A DNA stretch of 64,000 nucleotides, from positions 962,829-1,026,828 of the forward strand of contig NZ_SHKP01000004.1 of the NCBI RefSeq assembly GCF_004217215.1, read 5' to 3'. The translations under genes and the position numbers were made by a program. The notes beneath the pieces were generated by a model. That model was not told the origin of the DNA. It searched no databases and saw only the letters and a list, made by a program, of their open reading frames with translations. Positions 8,959 through 22,898 of this stretch are shown piece by piece. The stretch's first letter is position 1; the number at the start of each line of letters is the position of its first letter. The DNA is from Rivibacter subsaxonicus (GTDB lineage Bacteria > Pseudomonadota > Gammaproteobacteria > Burkholderiales > Burkholderiaceae_C).

Positions 8959-9010
8959 GCGCGCCTTCGACGGCCCAGGCCGCCGCCCTGGCAAGCCCGA
9001 AGGCTCGCGC
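8959..9010 (+). terminator. Long imperfect hairpin after pufC
   Basis: GCGCGCCTTCG (8959-8969) pairs with CGAAGG-(CT bulge)-CGCGC (8998-9010). A smaller CCAGG/CCTGG stem lies inside. There is no run of T, so this is either a Rho-type end or a 3' mRNA-stabilising structure for the puf transcript. Confidence 0.45.
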
Positions 9011-9053
9011 GGCAGGGGCTGCGCGCCGAGGCATTTGGAGCTAAGGTGCGCGC

Positions 9054-9072
9054 GCCCGCCCGCCCGCCCGCC
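9054..9072 (+). repeat. GCCC tetranucleotide tract
   Basis: Four full GCCC units and a partial fifth. The tract lies between a GTG at 9046, which has GGAG five nt upstream, and the ATG at 9085. If the GTG is used, the tract falls inside the coding sequence and slippage would change the frame. Confidence 0.6.
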
Positions 9073-9084
9073 AGTGCGCCCCGC

Positions 9085-9354
9085 ATGCCCCAACTCGCGT
9101 TCACCCCGCACCTGAACCGCTTTCTCGCCGTGCCCGAAGTGCACAGCGAGGCGCTGGTGCTGCGCGCCGCGCTCGAGGACGCCTTCGCGCTCAACCCGCA
9201 GCTGCGCGGCTACGTGCTCGACGACCAGGGGCACCTGCGGGCCAACGTGGTCGTCTTCGTCGACGGCGTGCGCAGCGTCGACCGCATCGCCCTGGCCGAC
9301 GTGTTGCGAGCCGAAAGCCGCGTCTTCGTCCTGCAGGCACTTTCAGGAGGCTGA
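9085..9354 (+). CDS. MoaD/ThiS-family ubiquitin-like carrier protein
   Basis: A small (89 aa) beta-grasp protein ending in the Gly-Gly tail (LQALSGG) that MoaD, ThiS and related sulfur carriers use for adenylation and thiocarboxylation. The central segment RGYVLDDQGHLRANVVVFVDG is family-typical. The start at 9085 is chosen by where the conserved region begins. A GTG at 9046 with a better ribosome-binding site would add 13 low-complexity residues. It is followed 3 nt later by the BNR-repeat gene. The acceptor pathway is unknown. Confidence 0.7.
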   Translation: MPQLAFTPHLNRFLAVPEVHSEALVLRAALEDAFALNPQLRGYVLDDQGHLRANVVVFVDGVRSVDRIALADVLRAESRVFVLQALSGG

Positions 9355-9357
9355 GCC

Positions 9358-10446
9358 ATGAGTTCGTCGACACGCAGCGATCGCGCCTGGGTCGCGACCC
9401 GCAAGGGCCTGTTCGAGCTGCAGCGCAAGGGTGCCGACTGGCGCATCGCGCGGCTCAACTTTCTTGGCGATCCGGTCAGCATGCTGCTGCCGCCGCAGGC
9501 CGACGGTCGCATGCTGGCGGCGTTGAACCTCGGCCACTTCGGCGCCAAGGTCCACGCCTCGGATGACGCCGGCGCGAGCTGGCAGGAGGTCGCCACGCCG
9601 GCTTTTCCGCCGCAGCCCGAGGGTGCCGAGGGCGTGCCCTGGAAGCTGGTGCAGATCTGGGCGCTCGAGGCCGAGCGCGGCACCGTCTGGGCCGGCACGC
9701 TGCCGGGCGCGCTGTTCCGCTCGAGCGACTTCGGCCGCAGCTGGAGCCTGGTCGAGTCGCTGTGGGCGCGACCCGAGCGCCACCAGTGGTTCGGCGGTGG
9801 CTACGACGTGCCCGGCATCCACTCGATCTGCCCGCACCCGCAGCGTGACGGCGAGCTGCTGGTGGCGATCAGCTGCGGCGGCGTCTGGGTCACGCGCGAC
9901 GACGGCGCGAGCTGGTCCCTGCAGGCCAGCGGCATGCGCGCGCCCTACATGCCGCCCGAGGGTGCCGACGACCAGAACATCCAGGATCCGCATCGCGTCG
10001 TGCGCTGCCCGGCCGCGCCCGACGTTCTCTGGTGCCAGCACCATGGTGGCATCTGGCGCTCGGGCGACAACGCCGCCTCGTGGCAGGAAGTGACGACCGC
10101 GCCGCTGTCGAGCTTCGGCTTTGCGGTCGCGGTGCACCCCACCGATCCGCAGCGCGCCTGGTTCGCGCCGGGCCAGGCCGACGAGCGGCGGCTGCCGGTG
10201 GATGCCGCGCTCGCCGTCAATCGCACGCGCGACGGCGGTGCCGGCTTCGAGACCTTTCGTGCCGGCCTGCCGCAGCAGCATTGCTACGACCTGGTCTACC
10301 GCCATGGACTGGCGGTCGCCGACGACGGCGAGCACCTGCTGATGGGCAGCACCACCGGCGGCCTGTGGGCCAGCGCCGACGGCGGCGAGCACTGGGCCGA
10401 GGTCTCGCTGACGCTGCCGCCGATCTACGCCGTTCGCTTCGGCTGA
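9358..10446 (+). CDS. BNR/exo-alpha-sialidase-like repeat protein
   Basis: A 362-residue protein made of repeated beta-propeller blades with Asp-box-like motifs (SDDAGASWQE, SSDFGRSWSL, TRDDGASWSL, SGDNAASWQE, SADGGEHWAE). There is no signal peptide and no sialidase catalytic Arg/Tyr set is obvious, so enzymatic sialidase activity is not claimed. It is coupled to the MoaD-like gene upstream, and the pair is the main clue to function. The 3' end overlaps the convergent helicase gene by 22 bp. Confidence 0.75.
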   Translation: MSSSTRSDRAWVATRKGLFELQRKGADWRIARLNFLGDPVSMLLPPQADGRMLAALNLGHFGAKVHASDDAGASWQEVATPAFPPQPEGAEGVPWKLVQIWALEAERGTVWAGTLPGALFRSSDFGRSWSLVESLWARPERHQWFGGGYDVPGIHSICPHPQRDGELLVAISCGGVWVTRDDGASWSLQASGMRAPYMPPEGADDQNIQDPHRVVRCPAAPDVLWCQHHGGIWRSGDNAASWQEVTTAPLSSFGFAVAVHPTDPQRAWFAPGQADERRLPVDAALAVNRTRDGGAGFETFRAGLPQQHCYDLVYRHGLAVADDGEHLLMGSTTGGLWASADGGEHWAEVSLTLPPIYAVRFG

Positions 10447-11702
10447 AGGGCGGCCGCAGCCTCGCGCAGCTTGTCCTTCTTGCTCTTGCGGCGGCCCTTG
10501 ATGCCGCCGGTCGGCGCCGCGGCCGTGGCGGCGTCCTCGGCGGGCTCGAAGCCCTCGATCCGCTCGCGCTCCAGGCGCAGGCCATGGCGCTTCTCGATCA
10601 GCCGCCAGTGGGCCTCCGACTCGGCGCTGACGAAGCTGATCGCCAGCCCGTCCTGTCCCGCGCGACCGGTGCGGCCGATGCGGTGCAGGTAGTCCACCGC
10701 TGAGCGCGGCAGGTCGTAGTTGAGGACGATCGGCAACTCGGCGATGTCGATGCCGCGCGCCGCCACGTCTGTGGCCACCAGCACCTGCAGCGCGTCGGCC
10801 TTGAAGGCGGCCAGCGCCTGGGTGCGCGCGCCCTGGCTCAGGTCGCCGTGCAGCGCCGTGGCGGCAATGCCCGCGCGCCCCAGCTTGTCGGCAACCAGCT
10901 CGCAGCCATAGCGGGTGGCGACGAACACCAGCATGCGCTGCCCGGCGTGCTGCTGCGCCAGATGGCGCAACAGCTGGGTACGGCGGACGGCATCGACCTC
11001 GATGACGCGCTGCCGGATCGCCAGATGGGGCACGGGCGGCGCATCGGCGTCGAGCTGGACCGGGTCATTCAGCATGGCCTCTGCCAGCGCCTTGACGGCG
11101 GGCGGAAAGCTGGCCGAGAAGAACAGGCTCTGGCGTCGCGCCGGCAGCAGCGCCAGCAGGCGCTGCAGTTCATCGGCAAAGCCGAGGTCGAGCAGGCGGT
11201 CGGCCTCGTCGAGCACCAGCGCGGCAACGCCGTCGAGCCGCAGGGCGTTGTGCTCGATCAGGTCGAGCAGTCGGCCCGGCGTGGCCACCACGATGTCGGC
11301 GCCACCACGCAGGCCCATCATCTGCGGATTGATCGAGACGCCACCGAAGGCCGTGACCACCTTCAGCGGCGGCGCCAGGTGCCGCGCCAGCAGCCGAAAA
11401 CTCTCGCCGACCTGCAGCGCCAGTTCGCGGGTCGGTACCAGCACCAGCGTGTGCAGCCTGCGCGCCGTGCCGCGGCGCTCGGTCGTTGGTCTTGCCACCG
11501 GGTGCGCGCTTGCCTGTTGCTGCAGCAGCGGCAACGCGAAGGCGGCGGTCTTGCCGGAGCCGGTCCGGGCGCGCCCCAGCATGTCGCGGCCGCCGAGGAT
11601 GGCCGGGATGGCCGCGGCCTGGATCGGCGTCGGCTCCTGGTAGCCGCGTTCGTCGACGGCGCGCAGCAGGGCGGGCGCGAGGCCCAGCAGGGCAAAGGAC
11701 AT
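10425..11702 (-). CDS. DEAD-box ATP-dependent RNA helicase (RhlE-like)
   Basis: ATP-driven RNA unwinding and remodelling. The 425-residue product carries the Q motif (EPTPIQ, about 23-28), Walker A ARTGSGKT (45-52), PTRELA, LDEADRLLD, SASFP (motif III usually SAT), and RIGRTGRAG (motif VI). The basic C-terminus (GRRKSKKDK) probably binds RNA. The start at MSFALLGL follows the family. It lies between the puf and puh blocks and is read against puf. Confidence 0.9.
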   Translation of the reverse strand: MSFALLGLAPALLRAVDERGYQEPTPIQAAAIPAILGGRDMLGRARTGSGKTAAFALPLLQQQASAHPVARPTTERRGTARRLHTLVLVPTRELALQVGESFRLLARHLAPPLKVVTAFGGVSINPQMMGLRGGADIVVATPGRLLDLIEHNALRLDGVAALVLDEADRLLDLGFADELQRLLALLPARRQSLFFSASFPPAVKALAEAMLNDPVQLDADAPPVPHLAIRQRVIEVDAVRRTQLLRHLAQQHAGQRMLVFVATRYGCELVADKLGRAGIAATALHGDLSQGARTQALAAFKADALQVLVATDVAARGIDIAELPIVLNYDLPRSAVDYLHRIGRTGRAGQDGLAISFVSAESEAHWRLIEKRHGLRLERERIEGFEPAEDAATAAAPTGGIKGRRKSKKDKLREAAAALQPKRTA

Positions 11703-11834
11703 CAGTTGGCGCCGTAGAGGCAGGGGCGAAGCGGTGGAGGGCGGCACAGCGAGGTCCGCCGTGGCGAGCGTGCCCGCTGGCGCCGCCGTGGCCGGGGACG
11801 CCGAGTTTAGGCGCGGGGCGTGTCGACGCTGCGA

Positions 11835-12608
11835 TCAACCGCGCGTCACGCCATCGGTCCGCAGTGCCCAGCGCCAGAGCGCATCGGCGTTGAGCGGCAG
11901 CACCAGCAGCACATGCTCGAGGATTGCCAGGCTGAGCAGCGAGGCTGCCAAAGCCCAGGAGGTGGCCTCGAAGCTGCCGTCGGCGGCCGCCGAGACGTGC
12001 TGCCACATCGGAATCACGGCCAGCGTGGCCAGCAGCAGCGAGATCGGCAACAGGGCGTTCATCGGTCGCCGCGTGAAGTAGGTCTGCAGGTACTGCAGGT
12101 GCTGCGGCAGAAAGTGCTCGTTGAGGTTGCGCACGCCGAGAAAGACGTTGAGCTTGGCGCTCTGGCGCATGACCCAGAGGATCAGGTAGGTCCACCAGCC
12201 GGTCTGGTTGGGTTGATCCCAGCTGGTCGCGAGCACCGCCAGGCCGAGCACGATCAGCGCCGCCTCGTGGTGCAGCAGCGTCTGCAGTGCCAGCCAGGCG
12301 CGCCGCCAACCGGCCACGCCGGGCGGACAAGGCAGTCGCCGCGGGCCGGTGACGACGCCGAGCAAGAAGGCCAGCTCCTGCCAACCCCAGACCAGCAGCG
12401 CGCAACTGAAGGCGCAGTACGCGGCCGCCACGCTGCTGACGCGGCTGCTGCCCGCCAGCCCGATCAGCGCCAGCACCAGCACCAGCGTGGCGCCGAACAG
12501 GGCGCGGCGATGGAGGCGGCGCGGCATGCCGACCAGCCACAGGATCAGCCCGGTGCTGAACCACCAGACGAACACCGCAAACAGCAGTGGCAGCACGACG
12601 TCGAGCAT
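11835..12608 (-). CDS. puhE: Photosynthetic complex assembly protein PuhE (DUF3623-type)
   Basis: A polytopic membrane protein of 257 residues with about seven hydrophobic segments. It matches the PuhE family found next to acsF in purple bacteria. The conserved-looking central stretch HHEAALI... and FLGVRNLNEHF support the call. PuhE affects reaction-centre and bacteriochlorophyll levels, but its exact role is unsettled. It is the last gene of the bchF-to-puhE unit, 39 nt after acsF. Confidence 0.88.
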   Translation of the reverse strand: MLDVVLPLLFAVFVWWFSTGLILWLVGMPRRLHRRALFGATLVLVLALIGLAGSSRVSSVAAAYCAFSCALLVWGWQELAFLLGVVTGPRRLPCPPGVAGWRRAWLALQTLLHHEAALIVLGLAVLATSWDQPNQTGWWTYLILWVMRQSAKLNVFLGVRNLNEHFLPQHLQYLQTYFTRRPMNALLPISLLLATLAVIPMWQHVSAAADGSFEATSWALAASLLSLAILEHVLLVLPLNADALWRWALRTDGVTRG

Positions 12609-12647
12609 GCTGCGCGGCCGGCTCGATGCCCGAGACGCGCCGCGCGC

Positions 12648-13745
12648 CTACCAGGCCGGCTGCAGCCGCACCTGTTGCGGCAGCGCGTGGCGCCTGACCG
12701 GCATCAGGTAGAGCCGGGCAAAGGTGGCGGCGCCGGCCGCGGCCCAGCCGGCCTGGCGCAGGCGGCCGATCACGCCGCCGCGCGCCTTGGCCCGTTCGAC
12801 ACCGGCCGCGACGATGCACAACCGTTCGAGGCCCGCCCGGAAGCGCGGGTGGTCGGTGTCGAGCGAAACCGGGAACACCTGCTTCGAGATCTCGGAGGTG
12901 ATGCGGAACACCTCGTGGTCGTAGGCGGTGGCATCGAGCCCCATCGCGTTCTTGAGCGCCGGTCGGGCATGGTCGCGCACGTACATGGTGGCGTAGACCG
13001 CGAGCAGGAAGAAGCGGATCCACAGCACGTTGCCGCCTTCGAGCAGCTTGGGGTTGGCACGCATGATCAGCGCGAAGGATTCGCCATGGCGGAATTCGTC
13101 GTTGCACCAGCGCTCGAACCAGCGAAAGATCGGATGGAAGCGCAGCTCCGGGTGGCGCTCGAGTTGGCGGTAGATCGTGATGTAGCGCGCGTAGCCGATC
13201 TTCTCGCTGAGGTAGGTTGCGTAGAAGATGTACTTCGGCTTGAAGTAGGTGTAGGCCTTGGTGCGCTTGAGGTTGCCGAGGTCGATGCCGAGCCCGAAGT
13301 CCTTGAGCGACTGGTTGATGAAGCCGGCATGGCGCGACTCGTCGCGCGTCATGAAGCGCATCAACTGCTTGATGTCGGGGTTGTCGACGTTCTTCTGGAT
13401 CTCGTTGTAGAGCACGCAGCCCGAGAACTCGGAGGTGATCGAGCTGACCAGGAAGTCGATGAACTCCTGGCGCAGCTCGGGGCTCATCTTCGGCTCGAGC
13501 TCGGCCACCTCGGCTGCGAACTCGGGTGTGCGCTGGAAGTGGTCGTGGTTGTTGTCACCCTCGTACTCGGCCAGCATCGCGTCCCACTCGGCGCGCAGCG
13601 GGCTGACATCGATGCGGTTCATCGCCGCGTAGTCGGTGCTGTAGAAGCGCGGGCTCAGCAGCGTGCTGGCCTTGGCCGCGCTGTTGGCGTCGTCGGCGTT
13701 GCGGATCGCCGGGGCGCCGATGCCCTGGGTGCTGCTGCTGTCCAT
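12648..13745 (-). CDS. acsF: Aerobic Mg-protoporphyrin IX monomethyl ester cyclase AcsF
   Basis: Oxygen-dependent diiron enzyme that forms the isocyclic (fifth) ring of bacteriochlorophyll. The 365-residue protein has candidate iron ligands in EFSGC (Glu106), DESRH (Glu136, His139) and NDEFRH (Glu217, His220). It lies within the puh block. Its presence means the pathway can run in oxygen. The anaerobic alternative, bchE, was not found in the window. Confidence 0.97.
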   Translation of the reverse strand: MDSSSTQGIGAPAIRNADDANSAAKASTLLSPRFYSTDYAAMNRIDVSPLRAEWDAMLAEYEGDNNHDHFQRTPEFAAEVAELEPKMSPELRQEFIDFLVSSITSEFSGCVLYNEIQKNVDNPDIKQLMRFMTRDESRHAGFINQSLKDFGLGIDLGNLKRTKAYTYFKPKYIFYATYLSEKIGYARYITIYRQLERHPELRFHPIFRWFERWCNDEFRHGESFALIMRANPKLLEGGNVLWIRFFLLAVYATMYVRDHARPALKNAMGLDATAYDHEVFRITSEISKQVFPVSLDTDHPRFRAGLERLCIVAAGVERAKARGGVIGRLRQAGWAAAGAATFARLYLMPVRRHALPQQVRLQPAW

Positions 13746-13764
13746 CGTCTTGCTCCTGTTGCTC

Positions 13765-14214
13765 TCAGCGCGCGGGTCCGATCAGGCGCGCGAATTCGGC
13801 CGCGTTGACGGGACCGAAGGATTCGAGGTCGACCCGGCGCCCGGTGGCCGGATCGAGCAAGGTCAGCCGGCCATCGGTGCGCGCCACCAGTTCGAAGGGC
13901 GCCTCGGGGCCGATGCCCATGCGCTTGCGTTCACGCGCCAGCCCTCGCAGCGTGCCGCGGATGAAACCCTGCTGGCCGACGATGTGCTCGACGGTCGTCT
14001 TGCTGCCGGCGTCGACGACGAGGATGCTGCCGTCGGCCTGGTCGAGAAAGTTGAGCGCGCGCGTCGCCGCCGCCGGCGCGTCGGGGGCGCTGATGTCGAC
14101 GCCGGCCAGCCGCATGCCAGCCGCTGCCAGCAGTGCCGTGGCCAGCAGGACGCCGATCGCCAGCGCCGGCAGCGGCGGCACGGTGTGGCTGGCACGGGTG
14201 GCGTGATCGCTCAT
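13765..14214 (-). CDS. puhC: Photosynthetic complex assembly protein PuhC
   Basis: A 149-residue protein with one N-terminal membrane span ([19 protein letters not shown]) and a periplasmic domain. The order puhA-puhB-puhC identifies it, along with features such as [13 protein letters not shown] and [15 protein letters not shown]. PuhC is needed for normal RC-LH1 assembly in Rhodobacter. It lies 14 nt after puhB and 19 nt before acsF. Confidence 0.9.
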   Translation of the reverse strand: MSDHATRASHTVPPLPALAIGVLLATALLAAAGMRLAGVDISAPDAPAAATRALNFLDQADGSILVVDAGSKTTVEHIVGQQGFIRGTLRGLARERKRMGIGPEAPFELVARTDGRLTLLDPATGRRVDLESFGPVNAAEFARLIGPAR

Positions 14215-14228
14215 GGTCGCGCTCCCGC

Positions 14229-14915
14229 TCAAGGGGTGGCCAGTGCCGGATGGGCGGTTCGCGCGGGGATGGCGGACGCTGGTGCCTCGGCACCGCTCGG
14301 GGCCGACGCCAGTCCGTTGCTCGCGGCCCAGGCTTGGCTCAGCAGCCGCGCGACCTGGCTCGCCTCGGCCACGCAGCGCAGCATCGGCTGCGGCCGCGCC
14401 AACTGCCATGGCCGGGCGTGCGGCCACAGGTGCAGCCAGGCGATGCGATCGGGCGCCTTCAGCACCAGCGGGATGTCGCCATGGCCGCCGGCAAGGCTGC
14501 GCAGGCCGGCCGACTCGATGCACCGGTACGGCAGGTTGAACGTGAGGCTCAGCACGATGCCGACGCGCAGCACGACGCGGCGGTCGGTGAGGGTGTAGAG
14601 CGTGGTGCGGGCCGAGAGCCAGGCCAGGCCGAGCGCGATGGCGATGGCCAGCAGTGGCAGCGGCAGCACGACCAGCATCGCCGCCAAGGTGTCGGCCGGG
14701 GAGCGCCCGTCGGCGATCGAGCCGGTCGCGTGCAGTGCCAGCAGCAGTGCGAAATAGAGCGCCAGCTTGCGCACGTGGAAGGCATGCACCGCCAGCCGAC
14801 GCCAGTCGGGCGCGCCCTGCCACAGCAGGCGCTCGCCGGCCGGCAGCGGCTCGGGCAGGCCGGGGGCGGCCTCGAACTCGTGCTCGTGCTCGGGCTGTTC
14901 GAAGTCGGGCTTCAC
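14229..14915 (-). CDS. puhB: Photosynthetic complex assembly protein PuhB
   Basis: A 228-residue membrane protein with a bacterial PH-like domain: LPAGERLLWQGAPDWRRL, two or three hydrophobic helices, then TTLYTLTDRRVVLRVG. PuhB promotes reaction-centre assembly. The start overlaps the puhA stop by 4 nt. The Ala/Pro-rich C-terminal tail of about 25 residues has no clear counterpart. Confidence 0.92.
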   Translation of the reverse strand: MKPDFEQPEHEHEFEAAPGLPEPLPAGERLLWQGAPDWRRLAVHAFHVRKLALYFALLLALHATGSIADGRSPADTLAAMLVVLPLPLLAIAIALGLAWLSARTTLYTLTDRRVVLRVGIVLSLTFNLPYRCIESAGLRSLAGGHGDIPLVLKAPDRIAWLHLWPHARPWQLARPQPMLRCVAEASQVARLLSQAWAASNGLASAPSGAEAPASAIPARTAHPALATP

Positions 14916-15691
14916 AGCAGCGGCTCCTTGCGCTGCGGCGTGGCGTAGAGCGTGCCGGCGCCGTAGTAGGCGACGATCTTCTCTTCCTCGAGGCGCGTGA
15001 CCTGGTCGGGATGGCGCGTGCGCGGCACGTTGGCCAGTTGCGCACCCAGCAACGCGTTGACGACGACCCGGCGCTGCTCGATGCGCGCGAAGTTCAGCGG
15101 CAGCAGCACCTGCGGTCCGTGCGCCGCATTCGGCAGGTTGAGCTCGATGTAGCGGAACAGGGCTTCGCTGCGGTCGACCCAGAGCTCGCGCACGGTGCCG
15201 GCGACCCGGCCATCGGCGCCGACCACCGGCAGGCCGCGCGGATCGCGGTCGCCTTCGGCGACGCCGAAGCCCGGCGCCACCCGCAGCGGCACGATCTTGT
15301 TCTTGCCCTCGAAGGTCAGCTCGACGATGTCGGCGCGCTCGGTCCAGGAGCCGGGACCGACGCCGGCCAGCAGCGGATCGCCGATCGGATCGAGCGGTGC
15401 GCCGGGGAAGTTGCCGCTTGGCACGGCGGCCAGTGGCTGCAGCGAGACACGGCCATGCGGTGCGGTGACGGTGCTGCCGTCGGCGAGCAGGTAGCTCTTG
15501 GGCCGGGGCACGGCCGGAAAGCCCTGCGACCAGGTGCGTCCCGCGGTGCCTTCGGCCTCGAGCGGGTAGCCCTCTCGCTTGTTCTCGCGGTGCAGGTAGT
15601 AGATCAGCCCGGCAAAGAAGACCCAGAACAGGTACAGCGCGATCTGCGCGACATCGATGTAGGCCGTGATGGCTCCGGTGGCGGTGGACAT
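14912..15691 (-). CDS. puhA: Photosynthetic reaction centre H subunit PuhA
   Basis: A single-span subunit capping the cytoplasmic face of the L/M core and shaping proton entry to QB. The 259-residue protein has an N-terminal span (LYLFWVFFAGLIYYLH) followed by RENKREGYPLE. The PRC-barrel region includes GLPVVGADGRVAGTV and LWVDRSE. It is separated by 53 nt from lhaA upstream and overlaps puhB by 4 nt. Confidence 0.97.
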   Translation of the reverse strand: MSTATGAITAYIDVAQIALYLFWVFFAGLIYYLHRENKREGYPLEAEGTAGRTWSQGFPAVPRPKSYLLADGSTVTAPHGRVSLQPLAAVPSGNFPGAPLDPIGDPLLAGVGPGSWTERADIVELTFEGKNKIVPLRVAPGFGVAEGDRDPRGLPVVGADGRVAGTVRELWVDRSEALFRYIELNLPNAAHGPQVLLPLNFARIEQRRVVVNALLGAQLANVPRTRHPDQVTRLEEEKIVAYYGAGTLYATPQRKEPLL

Positions 15692-15744
15692 GGCATGCCT
15701 CCTGACGTGAAGGGAGCGATAGAGGGGTGGTGGGACAAGGACAT

Positions 15745-17217
15745 CTAGCCGGGGAAGTCCGCGAGGCCGAACTTGCCCGGCGCGGATGCGGGAAGCCGCC
15801 GCGCGGACCGCACCAGCGGCCCGACCGCGATCAGCGTGGCAAACAGCAGGTACAACTCGAGGTGATAGACGAAGCTGTAGCCGGTGGCAGGCTGAGCCAG
15901 CGCGCTGCCGAGCCGGCCCTCGATCGCCAGGCCCGACACCAGGTCGCGCAGCGCGCCACCGGTGGCGATGGCGGTCCCCGAGCTGAAGGCCTGCACGGCA
16001 CCCCAGGCGCCGAGGACCAGGCCGGCGCCGGTGCGACCGCTGGCATCGAGGCTCATCGCTGCGACCAGCGTGCTGACCGAGAACAAGCCACTACCGAAGC
16101 CGATCAGCGCGACACCGATGCGGAACAGCGTGGCCGACTGCAGCGGCTCGGCAAAGATCACCGCCGAGAAGGCAACCAGTCCGAACAGCAGCCCCGCCGC
16201 GGCGATGCGGTACGGGTCGTGGCCGCGTTGCAGCCAGCGCGCCGACAGCGCGAAGGCGCACAGTGCGCCGCCGGCCATCAGCGCGGTCAGCACCGTGGTG
16301 GCGCCGACACCGAGCTTGAGAATCTCTCCGCCGTAGGGCTCGAGGATGATGTCCTGCATGCTGAAGGCCGCGCTGCCGAGTGCCACCGTGACCAGGAAGC
16401 GGCGCGTGCCGGGCAGTGCGGCGAAGCTGCGCCACTGCTGGCCGAAGCCGGGCCGGTTGCTGCGGGCCTCGGGCGGGAGATGGCGCCGCGGCTCCTGCTT
16501 CCACAGCGCGATGCTGTTGATGACCATCGTCACCACCGCCGCCCCTTGCACGACCTGCACCAGTCGCGTGGCGCTGAAGTCGCGCAGCAGCAGGCCGAAC
16601 AGCAGGCTGCTGCCGACCATGCCGAGCAGCAGCATCACGTACATCAGCGCCACCACGCGCGGTCGGGCGGGCTCCGGCGCGAGGTCGGTCGCCAGCGCGA
16701 GCCCGGCGGTCTGCGTGGTCTGCAGCCCGGCGCCGACCAGCAGGAAGGCCAGCGCCGCGGCGCAATGGCCGATCCAGGCCTTGCCGGCCTCGATCTCTCC
16801 GGACAGCGCGCCACCGAGCACGACCAGCGCGAAGGGCATGATCGCCAGGCCGCCAAACTGCATCAGCGAGCCGAACCAGAGATAGGGCACGCGGCGCCAG
16901 CCGAGCGCCGAGACGTGGAAGTCGGACCTGAATCCGACCAGCGCCCGCAGCGGTGCCAGCAGCACCGGCAGCGCCACCATCAGCGCCACCAGCCAGGCCG
17001 ACATGCCGAGCTCGACGATCATGACCCGGTTGAGCGTGCCCAGCAGCAGTACGCTGGCCATGCCGACCGAGACCTGGAACAGCGACAGCCGCAGCAGGCG
17101 CGACAGCGGCAGCTCGTCGGTGGCTGCGTCGGCAAAGGGCAGGAAGCGCGGCCCCAGCAGCATCCAGCCACGGCTGAGCCTGGCGTTGAGTTGCTGGAGG
17201 TTGGCGGCCGGGTTCAT
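15745..17217 (-). CDS. lhaA: LH1 assembly protein LhaA (BCD/PucC-type transporter family)
   Basis: A 490-residue polytopic protein with about 12 membrane segments of the bacteriochlorophyll delivery (PucC) branch of the major facilitator fold. Family motifs LGTLNRVMIVELGM, DIILEPYGG and GFGSGLFSVSTL are present. LhaA is required for LH1 assembly, probably by handling pigment. It overlaps bchM by 4 nt upstream and leads into puhA, the known lhaA-puhA arrangement. Confidence 0.93.
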   Translation of the reverse strand: MNPAANLQQLNARLSRGWMLLGPRFLPFADAATDELPLSRLLRLSLFQVSVGMASVLLLGTLNRVMIVELGMSAWLVALMVALPVLLAPLRALVGFRSDFHVSALGWRRVPYLWFGSLMQFGGLAIMPFALVVLGGALSGEIEAGKAWIGHCAAALAFLLVGAGLQTTQTAGLALATDLAPEPARPRVVALMYVMLLLGMVGSSLLFGLLLRDFSATRLVQVVQGAAVVTMVINSIALWKQEPRRHLPPEARSNRPGFGQQWRSFAALPGTRRFLVTVALGSAAFSMQDIILEPYGGEILKLGVGATTVLTALMAGGALCAFALSARWLQRGHDPYRIAAAGLLFGLVAFSAVIFAEPLQSATLFRIGVALIGFGSGLFSVSTLVAAMSLDASGRTGAGLVLGAWGAVQAFSSGTAIATGGALRDLVSGLAIEGRLGSALAQPATGYSFVYHLELYLLFATLIAVGPLVRSARRLPASAPGKFGLADFPG

Positions 17218-17915
17218 GAGCGCACGAGCTCCAGCGCCTGCGAGGTGTAGAAGCCGCTGGCGACCCGCAGCGTGCGGCTCGCCTGCCAGGCGGCCAGCGC
17301 CGGCGCCTCGGCAATCGCACGCCGCAGCGTCGTCTCGGCAACCGGCTCGATGAACGGAGCCCGGTCGCCGCGCGGAAACAGGCGGCCGACGCCGAGCATC
17401 GCCGCCAGCAGCGGGTTGCTCGGCGCGAAGGTGAACAGCAGCGAACGCTCGGTGCGTGCGCTCAGTTCAGCCAGCACCCGGATCACGTCGTCGCGCCGGT
17501 AGTGGATCAGCGAGTCCATGCCGACCACGTGATCGAAGCGGCCGAGCGCGGGATCGAGCATGTCGCCCGAGCGGAACTCGACGCTGCCGGGGCCGAGGTC
17601 GTGCGGCAGCCGCTCGCGGGCCAGCTCGACCAGGGTCGGCGACAGATCGATGGCAACCACCGCCGCACCCCGGCGCGCCGCCTCGACCGCGAGCGCGCCT
17701 GTGCCGCAACCGGCATCGAGCAAGCGAGTGCCGCTCAGGTCGGCCGGCAGCCAGTCGAGCAAGGTGGCGCGCATGCGGTCGCGGCCGGCGCGGACCGTGG
17801 CGCGGATGCTGCCGACCGGCGCCGCCGAGGTCAGTCGGGCCCAGGCCTGCACGGCGGTGCGGTCGAAGTAGGTCTCGATGCGACCGCGCCGGGCTTCGTA
17901 GGTGGCGGAGTCCAT
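17214..17915 (-). CDS. bchM: Mg-protoporphyrin IX O-methyltransferase BchM
   Basis: Transfers a methyl group from S-adenosylmethionine to the C13 propionate of Mg-protoporphyrin IX, giving the AcsF substrate. The 233-residue class I methyltransferase shows motif I LLDAGCGTGALA, then VAIDLSP and FDHVVGMDSLIHY. It starts 17 nt after bchL and overlaps lhaA. Confidence 0.96.
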   Translation of the reverse strand: MDSATYEARRGRIETYFDRTAVQAWARLTSAAPVGSIRATVRAGRDRMRATLLDWLPADLSGTRLLDAGCGTGALAVEAARRGAAVVAIDLSPTLVELARERLPHDLGPGSVEFRSGDMLDPALGRFDHVVGMDSLIHYRRDDVIRVLAELSARTERSLLFTFAPSNPLLAAMLGVGRLFPRGDRAPFIEPVAETTLRRAIAEAPALAAWQASRTLRVASGFYTSQALELVRS

Positions 17916-17932
17916 GGTGCTGCGCGCCGGGC

Positions 17933-22872
<4,940 letters not shown>

Positions 22873-22898
<26 letters not shown>

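Noticed and set aside
9358-10446. Functional sialidase
   Set aside because: Asp-box repeats are present, but no signal peptide or catalytic arginine triad could be identified.
11170-13808. Long overlapping frames on both strands across the helicase, puhE and acsF
   Set aside because: All are out of frame with genes whose motifs (DEAD box, diiron ligands) are unmistakable.
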